From Rhodococcus sp. 14-2483-1-2 (GTDB taxonomy: Bacteria > Actinomycetota > Actinomycetes > Mycobacteriales > Mycobacteriaceae), in assembly GCF_002259405.1 (NCBI RefSeq), contig NZ_NPFW01000002.1:1-64000 (forward strand): a stretch of DNA of 64,000 nucleotides. Reading direction: 5' to 3'. Positions 41,809 to 50,759 of this stretch are shown here, piece by piece. The notes under the pieces are model-generated. The model did no database searches, was not told the DNA's origin, and saw only the letters and a list, made by a program, of their open reading frames with translations. The position numbers were made by a program, and so were the translations under genes. Positions within the stretch are counted from its first letter, which is position 1, and each line of letters begins with the position of its first letter.

Positions 41809-42717
41809 TCAGAACAGCGCCGACTGCACCGCGGGCAGGTCGGACGTGAAGGCCCCGAGTTCTATTCGCCGACCCTTCAGTGCCGCGAGATCCACGACGT
41901 AGGTCTCGTCGTCGACCATCGCGATCACCGCCTGCCCGACGCATGTCCTGATCTCGAGTCCGTGCGAGCCGGTTGCGACATCGGCGGGGTAGGCGACGCG
42001 GCTGACGTTCTCGCTCAACGCCTCCCGGCCTGCGGGCGGAGCCCATGGCTCGTCGATCGGGGTGCATCCGGCAATGCCTGCCTCGGTCAGCATCTCGCGG
42101 ACCTGCTGGGCCCGGGCAGCGGTGGCGGCATCGAGCCTGTCCACGTCGATCGGCAGACACAGCGAGGCGGCTTTCGCCGCGGACCTCACCGCCTGCCGTA
42201 GCCCCATCGATTCGGTCACGAGATCCTCGGCAACCCGGACGGCCTTTCCGTCGTCGGCATGGGCGACGTACTGCGCGCAGATGGCACCTTGCTCGGCGAG
42301 CCGACCCCATTTGCGCGTGTCCGCCGCTGTCCCGATCTTGAAGGTGCCGTTGGCGAACGCCGCCAGATACAGCCAATGCGGTTGCATGACATGCTTTTCC
42401 AGATCACGCGAGACGAATCCGCTGCGATGCACGGTGTGCACGAATCGAAAGCTGTCCTTGTCGGCGCACGTCGCGCACTGCCCCGACGCGACGGCCCGCT
42501 CCCGGCCGGGGCACGGCACGTAGCGCGGCGGGCCGTCGGCCCGAAATGCCATGCGCCCGGTGCAGTACCGATCGGTCGACGCACCCGGCGCACGGAAGCC
42601 GAGCCTGCAGCCGACCAGTTCGTGGAACTCGATCTGCTCGGTGTCGACGTCGAGCACCCGCAATCTCGGGCGCGGTGCAGGTGCTGCCTCCGAGGGCCAG
42701 GAGACGCCGAGAACCAA
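41809..42717 (-). CDS. DUF2797 protein
   Basis: 302 residues from a TTG start. The N-terminal half has several cysteines (G-C-R-L-G, Y-C-T-G-R, V-P-C-P-G-R-E, C-A-T-C) that likely bind zinc. The middle (W-L-Y-L-A ... F-K-I-G-T, then a conserved R and E) resembles the GIY-YIG nuclease pattern known from DUF2797 comparisons. The C-terminus is a beta-rich domain. No function is established. It lies between the IS element and upp, 21 bp downstream of upp on the same strand. Confidence 0.75.
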   Translation of the reverse strand: MVLGVSWPSEAAPAPRPRLRVLDVDTEQIEFHELVGCRLGFRAPGASTDRYCTGRMAFRADGPPRYVPCPGRERAVASGQCATCADKDSFRFVHTVHRSGFVSRDLEKHVMQPHWLYLAAFANGTFKIGTAADTRKWGRLAEQGAICAQYVAHADDGKAVRVAEDLVTESMGLRQAVRSAAKAASLCLPIDVDRLDAATAARAQQVREMLTEAGIAGCTPIDEPWAPPAGREALSENVSRVAYPADVATGSHGLEIRTCVGQAVIAMVDDETYVVDLAALKGRRIELGAFTSDLPAVQSALF

Positions 42718-42737
42718 TCGACCTGCGACAGAGGGAG

Positions 42738-43361
42738 TCAGCGCGGACCGAACTGGCGATCGCCCGCGTCACCGAGGCCGGGAACGATGAAGGCGTTGTC
42801 GTTGAGACCGTCGTCGATGCTCGCTGCCACCAGTCGCACCGGCAGACCCGAGGCTTCGAGCGCGGCAACTCCTTCGGGAGCGGCAACGACGCAGATGGCG
42901 GTCACGTCCGCCGCGCCACGGCCAACGAGCAGTTCGATGGTGTGGACCATGGATCCGCCGGTGGCGAGCATCGGGTCCAGTACGTAGACGGGCGTCTGCG
43001 ACAGGTCGTCGGGCAGAGATTCCATGTACGGCACGGGCTGGTGAGTTTCTTCGTCTCGGGCCATTCCGACGAAACCGACGCGAGACTGCGGGATGAGGCT
43101 GCTGGCCTTCTCGACCATGCCGAGGCCTGCGCGCAGGACCGGGACCAGCAACGGCGGTCGTGCCAGCCTGGTGCCCTCGGTGACTGCGACGGGTGTACGT
43201 ACCTCGAAGGTGTCGATCGCAGCATCGCGGGTGGCCTCGTAGACCAGCATGTGGGTGAGCTGGCGCAGAGCCGACCGGAACGTGGCGTTGTCGCTGCGCT
43301 CGTCCCGCATCGTGGTGAGCAGGGCTGCGGCCAGTGGGTGATCGACCACGTGTGTTTCCAT
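42738..43361 (-). CDS. upp: uracil phosphoribosyltransferase
   Basis: 207 residues. The PRPP loop is [10 protein letters not shown] and the uracil-binding end is [11 protein letters not shown]. It converts uracil and PRPP to UMP in pyrimidine salvage, complementing cytidine deaminase and thymidine phosphorylase in this window. The ATG at 43361 is 7 nt past TATCCT with no ribosome site, so the mRNA is probably leaderless. It occupies the Rv3309c place. Confidence 0.94.
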   Translation of the reverse strand: METHVVDHPLAAALLTTMRDERSDNATFRSALRQLTHMLVYEATRDAAIDTFEVRTPVAVTEGTRLARPPLLVPVLRAGLGMVEKASSLIPQSRVGFVGMARDEETHQPVPYMESLPDDLSQTPVYVLDPMLATGGSMVHTIELLVGRGAADVTAICVVAAPEGVAALEASGLPVRLVAASIDDGLNDNAFIVPGLGDAGDRQFGPR

Positions 43362-43368
43362 GCCGACA

Positions 43369-43374
43369 AGGATA
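43369..43374 (-). promoter_or_regulatory. putative -10 element (TATCCT), leaderless upp
   Basis: TATCCT on the minus strand ends 7 nt before the upp ATG. No Shine-Dalgarno in the gap. Confidence 0.45.
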
Positions 43375-43494
43375 GGACTTCGGTGGCAGGACGCGAACGG
43401 CAACTCGGGGGAACCGAATGGCAAGTACCCGCGTCGAACCAGTTGGGCGTCGCACTCGGCGACCGTCGATCGATCGCATTCTCAGGGGGCACCG

Positions 43495-43851
43495 ATGGCC
43501 GAGCTCGTCGTCGAAACCGAGGGGGTCCTCGCATACGGTGCGGTGGCGTCGACCATGGCCGAACAGATCGCCGCGGCAGGTGCTGCTGCCGCCGCATGCG
43601 GCCCCGCTGTGTTGGCTCCGGTCTTCGGTCTGATCGGACAAGAATTTCTCGGTGCGGTCACCGGCACCCATCTGGCGCACACCGACGCCGTGGTGCGCCT
43701 GGCGGGCACGGTGGCGAGCATCGGTTCCGCGGCCGCCGCATCCGCGGTGTCGTACGCCCTCACCGATGCAGGCACCGGCGCAACCCTTGCGGCCTCGGCC
43801 GCTGATACCACCGTGGCCTCGGCCGCCGGTGTCGCGCAGGACGCGAGGTAA
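43495..43851 (+). CDS. EspC-like type VII secretion target protein
   Basis: 118 residues, alanine-rich, almost entirely helical. It resembles the EspC/DUF2580 family of ESX-secreted proteins: a helical hairpin around G-L-I-G-Q-E-F-L followed by a C-terminal export motif Y-x-x-x-D, here Y-A-L-T-D (residues 87-91). It would be half of a substrate heterodimer exported across the inner membrane by an ESX core that is not in this window. Its ATG follows CAGGGGGC. The next gene begins 6 bp later, so both should be co-expressed. Confidence 0.7.
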   Translation: MAELVVETEGVLAYGAVASTMAEQIAAAGAAAAACGPAVLAPVFGLIGQEFLGAVTGTHLAHTDAVVRLAGTVASIGSAAAASAVSYALTDAGTGATLAASAADTTVASAAGVAQDAR

Positions 43852-43857
43852 ACGCCG

Positions 43858-44982
43858 ATGATCGATCTGCTGGCCCGTCCCATCGTCGATCTGCTCGGAG
43901 CCTTCGGCAACGGTGAGCTCCCCACCGGCGGTCCGGCCGACGTGCTGCGTGTGTCCTCGGCTGCGATCGAGGCGGCGCAGGGAATCGGCAGGGTCGCGAT
44001 CACCGAGCTCGCTGCGAACTGGAACGGTGACGCCGCCGACGCGGCCATTCGGTACGCCGAGAACGCTCATAGGAGCGCCATCGCCCTCGCCGACCACGCC
44101 GACGACATCGCTGCCGTCGTCGATCAGGCCTGCCGCGACACCTATCAAGGCTTCCTGGAACTGCAGTCGATCGTCCGATCGTTCGTAGGAATCGCACTGT
44201 CTGCCGGGCCGATCATCGCCACCCCGGCCGGCCAGACCATGCTGATCACGGCGGCCATCGAACACCTCGAGCGAGCTCTCGTGGTGGTGGCGCGCGTTCG
44301 GGGCGAATTGGCCGTCCACACCGCGAAAGTCGGTGAACTGGCTGCTCCCCCGACAGTTCCCGCCCCCGTGGGCGGCGGACCGACACCGACCCCCGGCTCC
44401 CCCTCGAATCTCATGACCTCGTCCGCGACATCACAGGTGATCGAGGCAGGCGAGAAGCTGGCGAAGACGTTCGCGCAGTCCGTCTCCTCCCCTGCCGCCG
44501 GAGCCGAGTCGCCGAGCATCGGCGGCGCACAGAACTACCTGGGCAATCCGGGCGCCGATCCCTCCCTGACCCCGGACAGCACCGGCCGGGGAGTCGAGAT
44601 ACGACTACCCGACGGCAGCACCGTCACCGCACCCAATCCCGAGGCCGCGGGTGCCGTCCGCAGCGCGCTGACCCAGCAGGGTGTGCCCTACGCGTGGGGC
44701 GGCACCACGCCGGGCAGCGGGCTCGACTGCAGCGGGCTGACCCAGTGGGCGTACGCACAGCAGGGCGTCGAGATCCCGCGTCTGGCACAGGAACAGGACA
44801 TCGGCTCCGCCGTGGCACCGGGTGAGGTGATGCCCGGTGACCTCGCAGTCTGGGACGGGCACGTGGCCATGGTCATCGGCAACGGTCAGCTCGTCGAGGC
44901 AGGCGACCCCGTACAGGTGGGACCGATCAGAACGACCAACAGCGGTATGGGCTTCAAGGGCTTCTACCGTCCGACCGAATGA
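43858..44982 (+). CDS. WXG-like/NlpC-P60 cell-wall hydrolase
   Basis: 374 residues without a signal peptide. The N-terminal ~130 residues form a helical ESX-substrate-like domain with a W-N-G turn at Trp55. A Pro/Thr/Ser/Gly-rich linker spans ~160-250. The C-terminus is an NlpC/P60 endopeptidase with Cys291 (D-C-S-G-L), His335 (G-H-V-A-M) and Glu347 (L-V-E-A-G). The 12-residue His-Glu spacing equals that of RipA. It likely cleaves the peptidoglycan stem peptide after export with the EspC-like partner. Stop overlaps the next gene (ATGA). Confidence 0.83.
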   Translation: MIDLLARPIVDLLGAFGNGELPTGGPADVLRVSSAAIEAAQGIGRVAITELAANWNGDAADAAIRYAENAHRSAIALADHADDIAAVVDQACRDTYQGFLELQSIVRSFVGIALSAGPIIATPAGQTMLITAAIEHLERALVVVARVRGELAVHTAKVGELAAPPTVPAPVGGGPTPTPGSPSNLMTSSATSQVIEAGEKLAKTFAQSVSSPAAGAESPSIGGAQNYLGNPGADPSLTPDSTGRGVEIRLPDGSTVTAPNPEAAGAVRSALTQQGVPYAWGGTTPGSGLDCSGLTQWAYAQQGVEIPRLAQEQDIGSAVAPGEVMPGDLAVWDGHVAMVIGNGQLVEAGDPVQVGPIRTTNSGMGFKGFYRPTE

Positions 44983-44993
44983 AGGGCCGGCCA

Positions 44994-45332
44994 GTGACGG
45001 ACTCGGACATCACCGTCGTCAGCGCGGTATCGGGTACGCGATCGGGATCGGTGACCGTGCGCGCCACCGAACACGGACTGCCGATCGGGATCGCGATCGA
45101 CGAACGCGAACTGCGTTACGGCGGAGGCGCATTGGCGTCGGCAATTCTCGAGCACTGTGTACGGGCGAGTGCCGCAGCACGAGCCCAGCGCCGCACCCTC
45201 CTCGCCGAGGAGGGCGTTCCCACCGAGGTTCTCGATCGTCTCGGCTTGCCCACCCGTGCCCGAGTCGCCGCCGAAGCGAACGCCGATCTCGCAGAGGACC
45301 CCGCACCCAAGAGTTGGTTGAAGCAGGTATGA
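44994..45332 (+). CDS. YbaB/EspL-like small protein (first copy)
   Basis: 112 residues from GTG 44994 (preceded by GAAGGGCC); ATG 44979, overlapping the hydrolase stop, is an alternative. The beta-strand/helix pattern R-S-G-S-V-T-V-R-A, then D-E-R-E-L-R-Y-G-G-G-A-L-A-S-A-I-L, resembles the YbaB/EbfC fold. EspL, a chaperone of ESX-1 substrates, has the same fold. I infer a chaperone for the exported pair. Stop overlaps the next start (ATGA). Confidence 0.6.
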   Translation: MTDSDITVVSAVSGTRSGSVTVRATEHGLPIGIAIDERELRYGGGALASAILEHCVRASAAARAQRRTLLAEEGVPTEVLDRLGLPTRARVAAEANADLAEDPAPKSWLKQV

Positions 45333-45643
45333 CCCACGCCCACACCACCGAACTCGACGCTCTGGTCGGCAGCGCCCAGCACCGGCTGGATGCACTCCGC
45401 GAAACGCACGAGCGACTGGACCGCATCAGAATTCGACTCACCTCGCCGGACAACCTGGTGACCGCCGTCGCCGATGGATCAGGAGCCCTGGTCGAGCTCG
45501 AACTAGCCGAGAACCTCGGATCGATTGCCGCTCACGCACTCGCGTCGACGATCACCGCAGTGGCTGCCGACGCTGCACGTGCGGCGCTCGACCAGCGCGA
45601 GGCGATCCTGCAAAGTCTGCAGGGTTCGTTCACAGACTCCTGA
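45329..45643 (+). CDS. YbaB/EspL-like small protein (second copy)
   Basis: 104 residues. The YbaB pattern is clearer here: an N-terminal helix (A-Q-H-R-L-D-A-L-R-E), a strand pair with D-N-L-V-T-A-V-A-D-G-S-G-A-L-V-E-L-E, and a C-terminal helix to the end. It could pair with the first copy to form a heterodimer. Coupled by ATGA overlap. Last gene of the cassette, followed by a 15-bp gap. Confidence 0.65.
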   Translation: MTHAHTTELDALVGSAQHRLDALRETHERLDRIRIRLTSPDNLVTAVADGSGALVELELAENLGSIAAHALASTITAVAADAARAALDQREAILQSLQGSFTDS

Positions 45644-45658
45644 GATAGGCTTCGCGCC

Positions 45659-46927
45659 ATGGCTGGAGACATCATCCCGATCGAACTCGGTCTCACCGCC
45701 GGTGACTTCTCGACACTGTGGGCACCGGAGTGGCGAGAAGGCGACGACGAGTGGGAGGCATTCCTCGGACACGAGGAAGACCTGTACGGATTCTCGACCG
45801 TCGCAGAGCTCGCGGCATTCGTCAGATCCGACGACGACAACGATCTCGTCGATCATCCGTCGTGGACGGTGGTCTCCGCACTCGCCGCACACGAGCTCGA
45901 GCCCGATGATCTGCACCGCTTCGATCTGGTGGCGGTGCCGGAGTTGGTGGCCTCCGATCCCGAGGCCGACGTTCTCGCCGAACTGCAAGCTACCTTCGAC
46001 ATCGTTTCCTCCATCGGCGATGTCTGCGAATTGCGACCTGTCACAAGCTTTTTCGGCTCCAACCCTTTCGTCGGTGCCGTCGGCGGAGGCGTGGAGAACT
46101 TCCTCGGTCGCGAGGGTGGTGAACTGTGGGACCGCATCGGTGCAGCGGTCGCCAAACACTGGGACGACGTGCTCGACGCAGTCGACTCCATCGTCACCTC
46201 CCCCGCTGTCGACTCCGCAGCCGTAGCCGTCGCCGAAGCCGAGATCACCGCAGCCGCCGAGAACGCCGTCGACGCCGATGACGTCACCGACGACATCGAC
46301 TCCGATTCGGACGACGACGAAGACGAAGACGACTCCGCCGAGGTGGACCGCGATCCGATCGCCGCGGCCGCAGCCGAAGAAACGTTCTGGACCACGGTCG
46401 GCATCGACCCGATTCGCATCATCACCTCGGACGACACGCTCTACACCCTGCGGTGCTACCTCGGCGACAAGCCGGTGTTCCTCGGCCGCGGCGGTGCCAT
46501 CAGCGTCTTCGGTTCCGAGCGTTCGTTGGCCCGGTATCTGGCCGACGATCACGATCACGATCTGGCGCAGGTCAGTACCTACTCCGATGTTCAGACCGCG
46601 GCCATCGACGGCTCCCTCGACATCACGATCACCGACGACAACGTGTACGTGCTGCCCGGCCTCGCCGACGACCTCGCCGACGGGCCAACCGCAGTCGACG
46701 TCGAACAACTCGACCTGGCCGTCGAATTGTTCACCGACGCCGCCGATTTCGCCGGTGACGATTCGGTCGACGAGGCTCTCGCCACGTCCACCCCGCTGGG
46801 TTGGTACGTCTCGTACGCCCTCGAGCCCAGTCCCGATCGGCTCGCTCCGAGCGCACCGTTCGACGTCGAGGCCGAAGCATGGCGCGCCCTCGAGCGTGAG
46901 TTCGAGAGCCGACTGCGCAAGAAGTAG
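45659..46927 (+). CDS. acidic conserved protein, Rv3311-like
   Basis: 422 residues, very acidic throughout. It includes a poly-Asp/Glu run in the middle (D-S-D-D-D-E-D-E-D-D) that divides two similar globular parts; the second begins near I-R-I-I-T-S-D-D-T-L-Y-T. In length, position between upp and add, and overall character it corresponds to Rv3311 (about 420 residues), sometimes labelled a primosomal protein without experimental basis. No catalytic motif is evident. Function unknown. Confidence 0.78.
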   Translation: MAGDIIPIELGLTAGDFSTLWAPEWREGDDEWEAFLGHEEDLYGFSTVAELAAFVRSDDDNDLVDHPSWTVVSALAAHELEPDDLHRFDLVAVPELVASDPEADVLAELQATFDIVSSIGDVCELRPVTSFFGSNPFVGAVGGGVENFLGREGGELWDRIGAAVAKHWDDVLDAVDSIVTSPAVDSAAVAVAEAEITAAAENAVDADDVTDDIDSDSDDDEDEDDSAEVDRDPIAAAAAEETFWTTVGIDPIRIITSDDTLYTLRCYLGDKPVFLGRGGAISVFGSERSLARYLADDHDHDLAQVSTYSDVQTAAIDGSLDITITDDNVYVLPGLADDLADGPTAVDVEQLDLAVELFTDAADFAGDDSVDEALATSTPLGWYVSYALEPSPDRLAPSAPFDVEAEAWRALEREFESRLRKK

Positions 46928-46948
46928 CAGGCCGCCGGGTCTGGTCGA

Positions 46949-48073
46949 TCAGCCGATCAGAACTGCGTAACCGGGCTTGATGACGTCGTCGATGAGCGCC
47001 AGCCGCTCGTCGAACGGCAGGAACGCCGACTTCATCGCGTTGATGGTGAAGCGCTCGAGATCGCTCCAGCCGTAGCCGAAGGTCTCGACGAGCTTGGCCA
47101 TCTCGCGACTCATCGAGGTATCGCTCATCAACCGGTTGTCGGTGTTGACGGTGACTCGGAATCGCAATCGGGCGAGCAGATCGAACGGGTGCGTGGCCAA
47201 GGATTCGACGGCTCCGGTCTGGACGTTGGAGCTCGGGCACAGTTCGAGGGGCATTCTCGTGTCGCGGACGTACGCGGCGAGCAGACCGAGTTCGGGCGTG
47301 CCATCGGCACCGACGGTGATGTCGTCGGTGATCCGGACCCCGTGACCGAGCCTGTCGGTGCCGCAGAATGCCACCGCTTCCTGGATCGACGGCAGACCGA
47401 ACGCCTCTCCCGCGTGAATGGTGAAGTGCGCGTTGCTCGCTCGCATGTACTCGAAGGCGTCGAGGTGGCGACTGGGAGGAAAGCCCGCTTCGGCACCGGC
47501 GATGTCGAAGCCCACGACGCCACGGTCGCGGAACCGGACCGTCAGTTCGGCGATCTCCCGCGAACGCGCCGCGTGCCGCATCGCGGTGAGCAAGGTGCCG
47601 ATCGTGATGTTCTTGCCCCGCACCTTGGCCGCGGAGATCCCCGCTTCGAAGCCGGCGAGCGTATGGGTGACGACCTCGTCGAGGGTCAGTCCGCGTTCGA
47701 GGTGCTGTTCCGGTGCGAAGCGCACCTCGGCGTACACGACGCCGTCGTCGGCCAGATCCTCGGCGCATTCGCGCGCCACTCGGAACAGCCCTTCGGGGGT
47801 CTGCATCACGGCGACGGTGTGCGCGAACGTCTCGAGGTACCGCACGAGCGAGCCACTGTCCGCGGCGTCGCGGAACCACTCGCCCAGCGCCGCGCCGTCG
47901 GTGGCCGGAAGATCGCCGTAGCCGCATTCGTCGGCCAGCTCCAACACGGTCTGCGGGCGGAGTCCGCCGTCGAGGTGATCGTGCAGCAATGCCTTGGGAG
48001 CTGTCCTGATCGACGCGAGATCGAGTGGCGCACTGCCACCGATCGAGGACTGAGTGTTCTCCGCGGTGCTCAT
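46949..48073 (-). CDS. add: adenosine deaminase
   Basis: 374 residues. Zinc ligands and catalytic residues are in place: L-L-H-D-H-L-D-G-G (H-x-H), H-A-G-E-A-F-G (His and catalytic Glu), L-G-H-G, and N-T-D-N-R-L (Asp). It deaminates adenosine/deoxyadenosine to inosine, the substrate of the nucleoside phosphorylase at 38.7 kb. TACCGT lies 6 nt before the ATG, suggesting a leaderless start. It is divergent from the APC permease. Confidence 0.94.
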   Translation of the reverse strand: MSTAENTQSSIGGSAPLDLASIRTAPKALLHDHLDGGLRPQTVLELADECGYGDLPATDGAALGEWFRDAADSGSLVRYLETFAHTVAVMQTPEGLFRVARECAEDLADDGVVYAEVRFAPEQHLERGLTLDEVVTHTLAGFEAGISAAKVRGKNITIGTLLTAMRHAARSREIAELTVRFRDRGVVGFDIAGAEAGFPPSRHLDAFEYMRASNAHFTIHAGEAFGLPSIQEAVAFCGTDRLGHGVRITDDITVGADGTPELGLLAAYVRDTRMPLELCPSSNVQTGAVESLATHPFDLLARLRFRVTVNTDNRLMSDTSMSREMAKLVETFGYGWSDLERFTINAMKSAFLPFDERLALIDDVIKPGYAVLIG

Positions 48074-48079
48074 GTGTCG

Positions 48080-48085
48080 ACGGTA
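48080..48085 (-). promoter_or_regulatory. putative -10 element (TACCGT), leaderless add
   Basis: Minus-strand TACCGT followed by 6 nt and the add ATG. Confidence 0.35.
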
Positions 48086-48317
48086 GCGTGCGGCTCCCGC
48101 GCACGCGCGCCTGTCATCGCCACTCGGCGAGTCCGCGGATTCCCCCGACGTCCGCCCCTTCCGCGACCCATTTCGTTGCATTGTTACTCCAATGAAAACA
48201 ATTCCGTCGATACACAGCGGATCGGCGACGGAAATCGTAGTGTTCAGCACACACGCGCAGCCGATTCCGTCGGGTCCCCTCCGACGTCCTCGGTCGACTC
48301 GAACCTCGGAGAGACCT

Positions 48318-49820
48318 ATGTCCACTGTGGAACCGCCGAACACCATTCCGGGTAAAGGGCTCAACACCGGCGCTCTCGGGCTGGTCGGCAACATCGTCAT
48401 CGGCTTGTCGGCGGTAGCCCCGGCCTACAGCCTCGCCGCCACCCTCGGTTACGTGGTTCTGGCCGTCGGCGACAAAGCGCCCTCCATGTTTCTCATCGCC
48501 TTCGTTCCGATGCTGCTCACTGCCTTCGCATACCGCGAACTCGGTCGCGACACACCGGACTGCGGAACCTCGTTCACCTGGGGCACCAAGGCCTTCGGAC
48601 CCTGGGTCGGTTGGATGGCCGGGTGGGGGCTGGCCGTGTCGGCGATCATCGTGCTGGCCAACGTCGCCGAGATCGCAGCCATCTATCTGTTCGAGTTCCT
48701 GGGCCTGTCGGGGTTGGCGGAGTCGACCGCGGCCAAGGTCGCTCTCGGTTCGTTCTTCATCGTCTCGATGACCTACATCAGCTTCCGCGGCATCCTCATC
48801 AGCGAACGCATGCAGAACGTGCTGCTGGTCGTGCAGTTCGGAGTGCTCATCGGAGTCTCGGTGACAGCACTGGTCAAGGTGGGTACCGGAACCGCAGGAC
48901 CGCAGGCCATCACGCCCCAGTGGAGTTGGTTGGTGCCCACCGGAGTGACGATGTCCGACGCGGCCCAGGCCATCATCCTGTGCATCTTCATCTACTGGGG
49001 ATGGGATGCCTGCCTTGCCGTCGGCGAAGAAACGAAGGACTCGGAGAAGACGCCGGGACGCGCCGCAGTGATCACGACGCTGATCCTCGTTGCTACGTAT
49101 GTTCTCGTCGGATACGCCGTGCAGTCGTTCGCCGGTTTCGGCGATACCGGCATCGGCTTGAACAACCCGGACAACGTCGACGATGTGCTCACCATTCTCG
49201 GCGATCCGGTCGCCGGGTCGATCGTCGCGTCCTTGCTGTTGCTGACGGTCTCCATCTCGGCGCTGTCCTCGACGCAGACGACCATCCTGCCCACGGCCCG
49301 CGGAACACTGTCGATGGCCGTGTACGAGGCAATCCCCAAGCGGTTCGCCAGCGTGCACCCCAAGTACATGACGCCCGGCTTCGGCACGCTCGTGATGGGT
49401 GCCGCGGCCCTGCTGTTCTACCTGGTGCTCACCTTCGTCAGCGCCAACGCGCTGCAGGATTCGGTGGCCTCGCTCGGGCTCGCGGTCGCGTTCTACTACG
49501 GCATCACCGCGTATGCGTGCACGTGGTACTTCCGCCGGACGCTGCTGACGTCCGTGCGAAACCTGTTCATGCGCGGCATCTTCCCGTTCCTCGGTGGATT
49601 GTCGATGACGTGGGCGTTCGTGCAGAGCGCAATCGACATGATCAAGCCCGACTACGGTTACACCGTCTACGGTCCGATCGGCGGTGTGTTCGTCCTCGGC
49701 GTCGGCATGCTGGTACTCGGAATCCCGCTCATGCTGCTGTGCTTCGTGGGCAACAGGGACTTCTTCCAGGGCAAGACACTCACCGCGTCCACCGAAGTCA
49801 AGGTTCCGGACACTTACTAG
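48318..49820 (+). CDS. APC-superfamily amino acid/polyamine permease
   Basis: 500 residues, about 12 membrane segments. The first helix motif [18 protein letters not shown] contains the unwound substrate site typical of the amino acid-polyamine-organocation superfamily. The 19-bp gap to the universal stress protein implies one transcript. Neighbours (amine oxidase, aldehyde dehydrogenase, class III transaminase) favour putrescine or a related amine as substrate. The upstream spacer holds ATTGTT-(11 nt)-AACAAT at 48180-48202, a possible operator. Confidence 0.85.
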   Translation: MSTVEPPNTIPGKGLNTGALGLVGNIVIGLSAVAPAYSLAATLGYVVLAVGDKAPSMFLIAFVPMLLTAFAYRELGRDTPDCGTSFTWGTKAFGPWVGWMAGWGLAVSAIIVLANVAEIAAIYLFEFLGLSGLAESTAAKVALGSFFIVSMTYISFRGILISERMQNVLLVVQFGVLIGVSVTALVKVGTGTAGPQAITPQWSWLVPTGVTMSDAAQAIILCIFIYWGWDACLAVGEETKDSEKTPGRAAVITTLILVATYVLVGYAVQSFAGFGDTGIGLNNPDNVDDVLTILGDPVAGSIVASLLLLTVSISALSSTQTTILPTARGTLSMAVYEAIPKRFASVHPKYMTPGFGTLVMGAAALLFYLVLTFVSANALQDSVASLGLAVAFYYGITAYACTWYFRRTLLTSVRNLFMRGIFPFLGGLSMTWAFVQSAIDMIKPDYGYTVYGPIGGVFVLGVGMLVLGIPLMLLCFVGNRDFFQGKTLTASTEVKVPDTY

Positions 49821-49839
49821 AAGAGAAGGACCGAAACTC

Positions 49840-50694
49840 ATGAAGATCACCGTCGGCTACCTCGCCACCCCCAGCGGCGACGACGGCGTAGCCCTGGCCA
49901 CCGCCCTCGCCCGCGCCCTCGACGCGTCCATGGACATCGTGCTGGTCATGGCCGTCGACGAACCGGTCATGGAAGGCAGCGGACCGTATCGCAAAGTTCT
50001 CGAGGCCAAGGCGCGCGGCTGGGTGGACGACGCGGCCGCTCAGGTGCCGTCGGGCATCGAGGTGACCACACACGTTCTCTCCCACGAGTCGTTCGCCCGC
50101 GCGTTGATCGACTTCGCGGTGAACACCGATGCCGACATGATCGTCGTCGGCGGTGCGGGTGACGGCCTGCTGAACCGGCACTCGATCGGGTCGGTCGCCA
50201 GTCAACTGCTGCATGCCTCGGAAGTGCCGCTGGCACTTGCCCCTCGGGGCTATCGGCTCTCGAACGCACCGATCACCGACCTGACCGTCGCCGTCCCCAC
50301 CCGGGCATCGGCCCCGAATCCGCTGCCCTTCGCGATCACCATTGCCAGCGCGGCGCACGTTCCGGTCCGATTGGTGTCACTGGTCTCGCTCGAGCCGACC
50401 GGGGCACCGAGCGACGAGACGTCACTGGACACCCGTCGACGACAGGTCGCTGCCGCGCAGGACAATCTCGACCACGCGGTGCGCACACTCCCCGACATCG
50501 ACGGTCTGGAGTCGGTCGTCGCCGACGGGTCGACGCTCGACGAGGCGATGGGCAACCTCGACTGGAAGCCGGGCGATGTGCTGTTCCTCGGCTCGAGTCG
50601 ATTGGCGACTCCGAAGCGGGTGTTCCTCGGTTCGAGCGCGGCCAAGATTCTGCGTGCTGCCCCGGTGCCGGTGGTCGTCGTTCCGCACGATTAG
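49840..50694 (+). CDS. universal stress protein, two Usp domains
   Basis: 284 residues made of two Usp domains (about 1-137 and 150-284). The ATP-binding pattern G-x2-G-x9-G(S/T) is recognisable in the first domain (G-G-A-G-D-G-L-L-N-R) and in the second (L-G-S-S-R ... F-L-G-S-S-A). In Rhodococcus such proteins often accompany APC permeases and may gate transport. It follows the permease by 19 bp and ends at a strong terminator. Confidence 0.88.
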   Translation: MKITVGYLATPSGDDGVALATALARALDASMDIVLVMAVDEPVMEGSGPYRKVLEAKARGWVDDAAAQVPSGIEVTTHVLSHESFARALIDFAVNTDADMIVVGGAGDGLLNRHSIGSVASQLLHASEVPLALAPRGYRLSNAPITDLTVAVPTRASAPNPLPFAITIASAAHVPVRLVSLVSLEPTGAPSDETSLDTRRRQVAAAQDNLDHAVRTLPDIDGLESVVADGSTLDEAMGNLDWKPGDVLFLGSSRLATPKRVFLGSSAAKILRAAPVPVVVVPHD

Positions 50695-50699
50695 TGCCG

Positions 50700-50751
50700 A
50701 GGCAGTGGTGCGGTCGAGTGCCCCGAGTAGCACTCGACCGCACCACTGCCT
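50700..50751. terminator. bidirectional terminator, 22-bp hairpin
   Basis: Perfect 22-bp arms (AGGCAGTGGTGCGGTCGAGT + GC, and complement) over an 8-nt loop between the convergent universal stress protein and amine oxidase genes, with TTT on the right. It should stop transcription from both sides. Confidence 0.9.
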
Positions 50752-50759
50752 TTGGCACC

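Noticed and set aside
44605..44862. Antisense frame within the NlpC/P60 gene
   Set aside because: The hydrolase reading has a complete catalytic triad; the antisense is a shadow.
48114..49850. 578-codon minus-strand frame
   Set aside because: Antisense to the APC permease; composition (repeated H, R, D, Q) is that of a shadow frame.
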